Shown piece by piece: positions 6,036 through 11,249 of a DNA stretch of 11,249 bases. The stretch's first letter is position 1. Each line of letters begins with the position of its first letter. The notes below the pieces were generated by a model that was not told where the DNA came from, did no database searches, and saw nothing but the letters and a program-made list of their open reading frames with translations. The translations under genes and the position numbers were made by a program. The DNA comes from Saprospiraceae bacterium (GTDB lineage: Bacteria > Bacteroidota > Bacteroidia > Chitinophagales > Saprospiraceae). The stretch spans positions 1 through 11,249 of the forward strand of contig JAHDBO010000044.1 in the NCBI GenBank assembly GCA_020630355.1, in the 5' to 3' direction.

Positions 6036-6863
6036 TTAATACCCGCCCTTTTGCTCTAAGAAGGGCTGGTACATCATCACTGCATGGTTTTCGATGAGGG
6101 GTTCTTCTTGTAGCAGTCGATTGTTTTTATCATATATCTTTCTATAAATTTGATTGTGTCTTGTATAGCCACCCCAAGATTCTCCTCTAATCAGGTGGTT
6201 CTTTTCAAGTAACTCATAGCGGTTCTTGCAAGGAGCATCTGAGCATAAACTTCCCCTTAAATGGCTGTCGTCCAGCCAGACGTTGATTTGGAAGTCGTTT
6301 TGTGTCTCATTTTTGATTTGTAAATCAATGTAGTTGTAAGACAAAGTAGCACCACTTCCAAAAGGTTGTGTCCGATTGGCGTCGGGAAAAACGTCGTAAC
6401 TGTGCCGCCACCGTTCTACAACAGTCAAGGGAGAATGTAATGCCATCCAGAAAATCAGATTTCCCATTTGGCAGAGTCCTCCTCCGATTCCTTTGACCAC
6501 TCGCCCGTTTTGGAGCATCATTCCTTCCACGTAGCCTTTTGATTTTTTGGTTTGCCCCACCACATACCAATAAGAAAAAGTCTCTCCAGGTTGGATGATG
6601 AGACCATTAATCTTATTTGCAGCTAAGGATAGGTTGACAATTTTATTGTGTTGCAAGTGCATGTCAACGTCTTTTAGCTTCCGCAACAACACGGTCTGAT
6701 GACTATATATAAGGTGTGTCAGTGCTTGCTCCTGCCGATTGGCCGCCATTTTTTGACGTCCGAAGTACCATTTTAGATACCTTTTGAAGATGAAATATTT
6801 TTTTCCAAAAAACCTTCGCCACTTAGAACGATATTTCGGCTTTGCTACTGGCTGATAATTCAT
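6036..6863 (-). CDS. VanW-family protein
   Basis: A VanW-family (PF04294-like) protein, 275 residues from the ATG chosen here. The family is named from vancomycin-resistance clusters, but its biochemical role is not known and its presence is not evidence of resistance. The N-terminal 40 residues are basic and aromatic (KYRSKWRRFFGKKYFIFKRY) with no clear signal peptide or membrane span. The domain is clear: IQPGETFSYWYVVGQTKKSKGYVEG, then GIGGGLCQMGNL (about 126-136), then LTVVERWRHSYDVFPD, then GSGATLSYNYIDLQIKN. Two further cysteines (SLCSDAPC) lie in the C-terminal third. The frame extends to a TTG at 6905, but the ATG at 6863 precedes the natural N terminus. The gene is followed by the LRR gene and is divergent from the long AT-rich region; no van genes or ligases are nearby. 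Confidence 0.85.
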   Translation of the reverse strand: MNYQPVAKPKYRSKWRRFFGKKYFIFKRYLKWYFGRQKMAANRQEQALTHLIYSHQTVLLRKLKDVDMHLQHNKIVNLSLAANKINGLIIQPGETFSYWYVVGQTKKSKGYVEGMMLQNGRVVKGIGGGLCQMGNLIFWMALHSPLTVVERWRHSYDVFPDANRTQPFGSGATLSYNYIDLQIKNETQNDFQINVWLDDSHLRGSLCSDAPCKNRYELLEKNHLIRGESWGGYTRHNQIYRKIYDKNNRLLQEEPLIENHAVMMYQPFLEQKGGY

Positions 6864-7095
6864 AAACAAATTTAATTCTTTTTGGTATGTGATTCCGTTA
6901 AGCAAATATTAATATCCGTTTTCGATTTTGTTCTAGTTGGATTCTAGTTAATTGTCAAAAAGCAGTTCTGAATGGGCTACTAGGGTTCTTTTGCCATGGC
7001 AGAATAGAATTTTTCTTTTAAAGTTTTTTTGTATGAAAGTTTTGTTCACCAATTTAAATCTAGAATAATCCATGGAATAAGATATATGGTTGTTT

Positions 7096-7135
7096 TTTCT
7101 CAAACGTTTGCGTAAGATTTCTCAAACGATTGCGT
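7096..7135. promoter_or_regulatory. Two tandem LacI-family-like operator boxes
   Basis: TTTCTCAAACGTTTGCGT (7096-7113) recurs as TTTCTCAAACGATTGCGT (7118-7135) with one mismatch in 18. The first core CAAACGTTTG (7101-7110) is a perfect palindrome centred on ACGT, the form typical of LacI-family operators; the second carries a one-base change (CAAACGATTG). The start-to-start distance is 22 bp, close to two helical turns, so dimers would bind on nearly the same face. They lie about 235 bases from the VanW ATG and 545 bases from the plus-strand repeat-protein ATG. Which gene they serve is unclear, and no LacI-type regulator is in the window. Confidence 0.5.
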
Positions 7136-7442
7136 GATTATTTTGTGAGATTTCCTGCAAAGACCTTTTTATTTTAATTAATATTGATTTGCCGAAAAAA
7201 AAATTCTATGGGAATTTTAAGCTTTTAAAAGCTAGATATTTTCAAAAATGGGTGTTTGTCCCGAATAAAATACTGCTTGTTTATAGGCTTTCAGATTACT
7301 CCTTTGTCTTTTTGGAAAGAAATAGAAATTTATTTTGTCACAATGGACGTGTGTTTTTAAGGAAATTAATTTTAGCGGTTTTAGTGTTTTGAAAAAATAT
7401 AGATTATTGTTTGTCAGTAAGTTATGGTTGGTGTTTTCTTAG

Positions 7443-7473
7443 TTGGTACTTTCAGGGAAGCTTTATATATTTG
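7443..7473 (+). promoter_or_regulatory. Two-element Bacteroidota promoter
   Basis: TTG at 7443-7445 and TATATTTG at 7466-7473 are separated by 20 bases, within the TTG-N17-23-TAnnTTTG arrangement described for Bacteroidota. It is the only site in the window where I see both elements. Transcription would begin near 7480, giving either a leader of about 200 bases for the repeat-protein gene or a separate small transcript. Confidence 0.45.
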
Positions 7474-7614
7474 TGATGAAATTGATAAAGTGATTTGTAC
7501 AATGTCACAATAATTGTTTTTGGAATGAGTTTTGTATCGTTAAAACTGTGCGGTCGTTTAACTACTGAAAAATGTCGTTCAACGATAATCTAAATAGAAA
7601 ATTACTCGAACCAA

Positions 7615-7622
7615 TAAATTTG
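7615..7622 (+). promoter_or_regulatory. -7 box close to the repeat-protein gene
   Basis: TAAATTTG matches TAnnTTTG and ends 56 bases before the ATG of the exported repeat protein. No TTG is present at the expected upstream distance, so this is a weaker candidate than the promoter at 7443-7473, though better positioned. Confidence 0.33.
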
Positions 7623-7678
7623 TATCATACGATTCGCTCAAAAGAATCATTTGATTAACATCTTGAAAATAAGTCATC

Positions 7679-8338
7679 ATGAAATGCTCTATTCAATTCC
7701 TTCTTTTAGTTGGTTTTTTAGCTTTAGCAAACATAACTGTGGCACAGAAAAGAACTCAATTTACCTCTAGGTTGGCCAAAGCTTCATTTCAAAATAAGGA
7801 ATGTCAATGTCCAGATGGAAGTATCGTAGTCAATAAGAGTACCTTAAAGCATATTGATTTGGCGGAAGCTCCTATCAAATCTGGTGAAGTGTATTGCTTG
7901 AAAAATATGGATTTGAAAATGGATGAGCTAGTGGTGAAAGGTGGTAAATTCATCGTGATGCCAGGCTCTAATCTAGTGGTTAATAATACGATTACATTAC
8001 AAGCAGGTAAGATTGAGGTGAGGAATGGTGCTAGCATAACTACTGAAAAGATTCGAACAATGAGCAGTACAATCGTACTTAAATCGAATGCGGTCTTGAA
8101 AAGTGATGTGCTTTTTGATTACGACGGACAAATCATGATGGCAGAAAGCAGTTCGATTGAGGTCAATAATAAAATGCATGTTCACGCTTCTAGGGGGATT
8201 GTATATGATGGAGATTATTCTAACAAAGCGAAGGTATTCGTTTTTGGGGCGATGACGGGGCAGGCGATGGATATGATGGAAGCCGATAATTATGTAGAAT
8301 GGGATTATAGTCCTGCTACAGCAAGTCTGAATGATTAA
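7679..8338 (+). CDS. Exported protein with beta-helix-like repeats, function unknown
   Basis: I do not recognise a family. The 219-residue product starts with a signal peptide (1-23, ending ITVAQ). A short cysteine-containing stretch follows (Cys42 and Cys44 in ECQCPDG, and Cys73). Residues about 84-170 are built of strand-turn units spaced about 20 residues apart, marked by KGGKF at 87, QAGKI at 108, MSSTI at 128 and YDGQI at 148. Each is followed by a small-residue turn (PGSNL, NGASI, SNAVL, ESSSI). This periodicity suggests a short parallel beta-helix or solenoid. The acidic C-terminal part (MMEADNYVEWDY) carries no obvious Por secretion signal. The leader sequence resembles that of the LRR protein only as signal peptides do. 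The gene stands alone after a long intergenic region and ends at a strong terminator. The ATG immediately precedes the signal peptide. Confidence 0.8.
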   Translation: MKCSIQFLLLVGFLALANITVAQKRTQFTSRLAKASFQNKECQCPDGSIVVNKSTLKHIDLAEAPIKSGEVYCLKNMDLKMDELVVKGGKFIVMPGSNLVVNNTITLQAGKIEVRNGASITTEKIRTMSSTIVLKSNAVLKSDVLFDYDGQIMMAESSSIEVNNKMHVHASRGIVYDGDYSNKAKVFVFGAMTGQAMDMMEADNYVEWDYSPATASLND

Positions 8339-8370
8339 TTTACTAGTGAGTTTTATAGAATAGAATTTGA

Positions 8371-8403
8371 AGGCAGTCTTTTTTTGAAAGGCTGCTTTTT
8401 TTT
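8371..8403 (+). terminator. Intrinsic terminator of the repeat-protein gene
   Basis: A 9-bp stem (8373-8381 with 8387-8395, one G-U pair) closes a TTTTG loop and is followed at once by eight T residues (8396-8403). This is a textbook rho-independent terminator 33 bases after the stop codon. It also separates this gene from the convergent lptD. Confidence 0.88.
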
Positions 8404-8460
8404 GTTCCTCAGAACCACAAAGTATTGATTATCAAGATTAAATAAATTTTAGACAAGCTC

Positions 8461-11249
8461 TTAAAACCTTGCATCAAAGTTGTTCTTTCGATAAGGGATG
8501 TTCAAGAAATCCAAGGAAGATGGTTTTACCCGCAGGAAGAAGGAATAAGTGCCCCGTTCTGGTTGCCAAGACATCCCCATCTCCCAACAGTGCAAATCTC
8601 GATAAAACTGTAAATCAGGATAAGCTAATTGCTTCCGCTTAATGTCATAGCTGATTTGACTTAGTGTGATGCGCCACTTTTTACTGATGTTCAAAGTGCC
8701 ACGCAGGCTAATAGAATTGGTCGAAACTTCAGTTTTGTGCCTGCCGTCTTCGTATAGGGTACGTAAGACAAGCTGGTGGCTGAGACTCAAGCTTTGAAGC
8801 AGGCTAGTGTTGTCGTTCCTATCTCCACCAAAACCATTTCTCTGTCCAAAGGCACTGCTGTTTCTGCCCGAACCCGGTGTGTTGCTACCGTTATCGTTGT
8901 TGGCTTTTTTCTTTGCTTTTAGTCCTAGCCATTTTTGTACTTGGTCTAGCGTCAGATTGGTGTTCAGAGAAGCTCGGAAGTTGTTGAATCTTAACAATTG
9001 TTTATTGACATCCCAATTGAACGTGTTGATTCTCTGCAATCGTCCAGATTCGTTTTCAATGGCGGCATAAGGGTCAAAGGTAGCGCTAAGCACGAGTGTA
9101 CTCACGCCTTTGAAGAATCTGGCTGTTCCGCCAACATTGATTAAACTAAATTGGAGAGAATCGGCTTGGAGGTTGTAGTTACCGTTTACCCTTATATTGT
9201 TGAAGAGCTTGATTTTTTTAATAGGGTCTAAACTATCTTTTTTAGAAAAATACTTCGCTTCAAAATTATTCACGAAGCCATAACTCAAAACCATATTGGA
9301 ACCACTCGCAGAAGGGCCGCTATAAATCCCATCGGTGAAGATTGAATATTGTTGCGGGTCGTTGAATTCTTCACGAGAATCGGTGTCAACCGTTCGGAAA
9401 TAGTCAAAGGCAGGGTCGGTATAATTAGGCGTATAATCCAAGGAAACATTAGGAGTGATCACATGCCTTAGGCCTCGGATAAAACCTTTCTTAAACTGAA
9501 CCGTACCAAATATTTTGGTGTTGAGCGATAAACCAGTTCTAAATTCTCTCAATGGTTCAAAACCTTTGACCCGTTCTGTGTTGACTGTACCATAGTCAAG
9601 CGTGTCCACAACTGTGACAAAATCCGTACTATCCGCATTATAAATCGTATCAACTTCGATGGTAGGGGTCGGGTCGAATGTCCTATTCTCGGTATCGAAG
9701 AACCATTTTTCAGAGTAGTTGACAGAAGGCACCAAATTAAAGTATTTTAATACCCTAAAAGAGGCGTTCATAGTGGCTCTATGCTCTGCACCATATTTTA
9801 TCAAGTCGACCGTTTCCCTAGTGAAGAAAACACTGTCTTGGTTAGTAGCCGTTGCCCTAGCGTTAAAACGATAATCCACCCCGATTTTTTCAAACCAAGC
9901 TTCTTTGCCACCTTTCATGACTTTACGTTTGAATGGATATATCCGATTCATGTTGAAATTGACCGTCGGGAAAGTAACGGTCATCTGTCCTGTTCGGGTG
10001 TTTTGAGAGTGGTTGAAAGCCGTGGTAAGGTTGAAGGGGCGACCAGGGAAACGCTTGGTATAAGTCAAGTTAGAGGATAACTGAGTATTTAAGACACTTC
10101 TAGCATCGTTATAGTTTTGACTCAAGGCATCGTTGATAGAAATATTGACTTGCCCGCCAAAATTTTGAGAGGGGTGTGCTCTATTATCTTGTCGATGTGA
10201 CCAATTGATTAAGAATGTCTTGTTTTTTGTGGGAACTTCGGCGGTTAGTGGGTCAGTAACATTGATGCCGTATTCTAGAGTCAGGCCACCATTATATTTG
10301 TATCTTTTTTTATAATTCGTTACCCCTCTCACCCGCCAGGTGCCTCTAGTGTAAACGTCACCTGTCAAATAGACCTCAAAATTATCTCCAATCCCCATGT
10401 AATAGCCAAGGTTTCTGATACCAAAACCAAGCTGAGGCGAAAATTCATAATCTCTAGGAAAAATAACACCGTTTCGCTGCCCTTCAGTAATGGGGAAGAA
10501 GCCAAAAGGTAGGCCAATTGGGAGGGGGATTCCTCCTAGCTCTAGTCTTGATGGTCCTACCACAACTAGTTTGTCGGGAATGACTTTTAGCTTGCTACTA
10601 CGAATCCCAAAGTGAGGATGGTCGGCATTGCAGGTGGTGATCAACGCATCTTCACCATAAGCGACATCATTAGAGGCACTATCTCGACGAATAGCTTTAG
10701 ATTCATATCGGATAGCTCCACCAACAACAAATAGGTCGTTTTGTGCCGTTCTTACATCGTAAATCTTTCCCTTTTGAGTTTTGAAATTGTATCGGATTTT
10801 GACCGCAGAAAATTTTTCATCTCCATTTTCAAATTGGGGCAAACCCGTTAGCAGCCCCGTGCTATCCCTGCGCCCCATAGCAGTGACGATATTATTTTTC
10901 CAATCAAAAACAATAGAATCCGCTTTTAGGTCTAATTCTTGATACTTTACACTTGCGTTGCCTATGAGTATCAATTGTTTGTTGACATTGTCCAACCGTT
11001 GGAAGTCTCCTTGATAGTCGATTGCAGCATCTAAAGTGTCTTTAGAGAGCTTGACCTTTGACAAAAGGGCGGCGTTGTCTGCCGTTTTTGTTTTGGAGGT
11101 GTCTCGTTTGGTTGTCGTCTTCGGTAAGGGGAGTTTTCCTTTGCCTCTTTTGAGTTTGCCAGGCAAGGTTTGTCCTTGAACTTGGAAGCTGATACAAAAA
11201 AAACAAGCGAATAATATGTAAACTAAATTCCTCAAAAAGTGAATGTCAA
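8461..11249 (-). CDS. lptD: LPS-assembly outer-membrane protein LptD (5' end at window edge)
   Basis: LptD forms, with LptE, the outer-membrane pore that places lipopolysaccharide in the outer leaflet. From a TTG at 11235 the product is 924 residues: a signal peptide (about 1-22, ending QVQGQ), a basic linker, an LptA/OstA-like periplasmic domain (about 72-235, with NKQLILIGNASVKYQELDLKADSI), then a beta-barrel to the C-terminal Phe. Diagnostic blocks are ALITTCNADHPHFGIRSSKLKV, IPLPIGLPFGFFPI, GVIFPRDYEFSPQLGFGIRNLGYY and RHVITPNVSLDYTPNY (591-606). The mature part has only two cysteines, Cys202 and Cys883. A low-complexity Asn/Gly loop spans about 776-810. The frame stays open upstream of the TTG to the window edge with no stop and no ATG, so the true start probably lies outside. 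Convergent with the repeat-protein gene; lptE and other lpt genes are not seen. Confidence 0.92.
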   Translation of the reverse strand, partial: DIHFLRNLVYILFACFFCISFQVQGQTLPGKLKRGKGKLPLPKTTTKRDTSKTKTADNAALLSKVKLSKDTLDAAIDYQGDFQRLDNVNKQLILIGNASVKYQELDLKADSIVFDWKNNIVTAMGRRDSTGLLTGLPQFENGDEKFSAVKIRYNFKTQKGKIYDVRTAQNDLFVVGGAIRYESKAIRRDSASNDVAYGEDALITTCNADHPHFGIRSSKLKVIPDKLVVVGPSRLELGGIPLPIGLPFGFFPITEGQRNGVIFPRDYEFSPQLGFGIRNLGYYMGIGDNFEVYLTGDVYTRGTWRVRGVTNYKKRYKYNGGLTLEYGINVTDPLTAEVPTKNKTFLINWSHRQDNRAHPSQNFGGQVNISINDALSQNYNDARSVLNTQLSSNLTYTKRFPGRPFNLTTAFNHSQNTRTGQMTVTFPTVNFNMNRIYPFKRKVMKGGKEAWFEKIGVDYRFNARATATNQDSVFFTRETVDLIKYGAEHRATMNASFRVLKYFNLVPSVNYSEKWFFDTENRTFDPTPTIEVDTIYNADSTDFVTVVDTLDYGTVNTERVKGFEPLREFRTGLSLNTKIFGTVQFKKGFIRGLRHVITPNVSLDYTPNYTDPAFDYFRTVDTDSREEFNDPQQYSIFTDGIYSGPSASGSNMVLSYGFVNNFEAKYFSKKDSLDPIKKIKLFNNIRVNGNYNLQADSLQFSLINVGGTARFFKGVSTLVLSATFDPYAAIENESGRLQRINTFNWDVNKQLLRFNNFRASLNTNLTLDQVQKWLGLKAKKKANNDNGSNTPGSGRNSSAFGQRNGFGGDRNDNTSLLQSLSLSHQLVLRTLYEDGRHKTEVSTNSISLRGTLNISKKWRITLSQISYDIKRKQLAYPDLQFYRDLHCWEMGMSWQPERGTYSFFLRVKPSSLDFLNIPYRKNNFDARF

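Larger units (their letters stand above)
6864..7678. other. Long AT-rich intergenic region without a credible gene
   Basis: About 815 bases between divergent genes. The only frame above 60 codons (7189-7392, plus) starts with TTG and is rich in Phe, Leu and Lys as expected for translated AT-rich DNA, with no recognisable domain. Identifiable content is the pair of LacI-like boxes (7096-7135), a two-element promoter (7443-7473), a one-element promoter (7615-7622), and a 10-base palindrome TGCCATGGCA (6992-7001) followed by a T-rich stretch. The size is unusual for this otherwise tightly packed window, so it may hold a small RNA or an extended control region. Confidence 0.6.

Noticed and set aside
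6325..6570. Second minus-strand frame of 81 codons within the VanW gene
   Set aside because: It overlaps the most conserved part of the VanW domain in another frame and has no recognisable motif.
6036..6863. Vancomycin resistance gene
   Set aside because: VanW homologues are widespread outside resistance clusters, and no resistance genes are nearby.
6992..7001. Palindrome TGCCATGGCA followed by T-rich sequence as a plus-strand terminator
   Set aside because: The stem would have almost no loop, and no plus-strand gene ends before it. Kept only as a note in the intergenic entry.
7189..7392. 67-codon plus-strand frame in the long intergenic region
   Set aside because: It starts with TTG, lacks a promoter or leader at the right distance, and its Phe/Leu/Lys-rich composition is what translated AT-rich DNA gives. 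No domain is visible.
7335..7511. Repeated TGTCACAAT words and TGTGA/TCACA halves as a CRP-type site
   Set aside because: The halves are not at CRP-like spacing and the region is AT-rich, so chance is likely.
9781..10080. Plus-strand frame of 99 codons inside lptD
   Set aside because: It is antisense to a well-conserved barrel region of lptD. The same reasoning removes the other long antisense frames in gatB, aat, clpS, the kinase and the repeat-protein gene.
1..11249. CTAG seems common across the window
   Set aside because: A rough count by eye is near random expectation for this base composition. It is only notable against genomes that avoid CTAG, so it says little.
1..11249. Mobile element, prophage, CRISPR or defence island
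   Set aside because: No transposase, integrase, repeat-spacer array, tRNA attachment site or defence domain is seen, and the genes are mainly chromosomal housekeeping or envelope types.

Overview
The window reads as ordinary chromosome of a Bacteroidota bacterium with moderate GC content. Several things support this: a Bacteroidota-style LptD with the RHVITP barrel motif, a ClpS with the NDDHNTFDWV signature, a four-helix LytS/YehU-type histidine kinase, near absence of Shine-Dalgarno sequences, and several TAnnTTTG promoter boxes in front of genes. I cannot place it to genus. A Saprospiria- or Cytophagia-like member is possible, but that is a guess. I see no mobile element, CRISPR array, tRNA or rRNA.

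Layout. Bases 1-93 hold the edge of a GC-rich palindrome and then the leader of gatB. The plus-strand pair gatB (94-1530) and a DinB-family gene (1538-2041) meets a minus-strand run tail to tail, with an 11-base overlap of the 3' ends. The minus-strand run, in transcription order, is a peroxiredoxin (4153-3683), clpS (3612-3304), aat (3290-2598) and a secreted tandem SPOR-like protein (2594-2031). Divergent from the peroxiredoxin is a plus-strand membrane histidine kinase (4344-5333) with no response regulator beside it. It ends at a hairpin shared with a convergent minus-strand secreted leucine-rich-repeat protein (5382-5921). Upstream of that lies a minus-strand VanW-family gene (6036-6863).

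About 815 bases without a credible gene (6864-7678) follow. They contain two near-identical 18-bp boxes, 22 bp apart, each with a LacI-family-like core, and one two-element promoter. Then come a plus-strand exported protein with about 20-residue beta-helix-like repeats (7679-8338), a strong intrinsic terminator, and a minus-strand lptD whose 5' end probably runs off the window.

How the genes fit together. clpS and aat form a functional pair: Aat adds Leu or Phe to N-terminal Lys or Arg, and ClpS hands such N-degron substrates to ClpAP. GatB (Gln-tRNA/Asn-tRNA formation) and LptD (lipopolysaccharide export) are core housekeeping functions. The rest are envelope or stress genes without an obvious shared pathway. 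I did not find a convincing new multi-gene system. The best leads are the tandem operator-like boxes in the long intergenic region, the repeat protein behind it, the two-cysteine LptD and the orphan kinase. Two minus-strand genes (LRR and VanW) have better ATG starts inside their longest TTG-initiated frames, and I use those.
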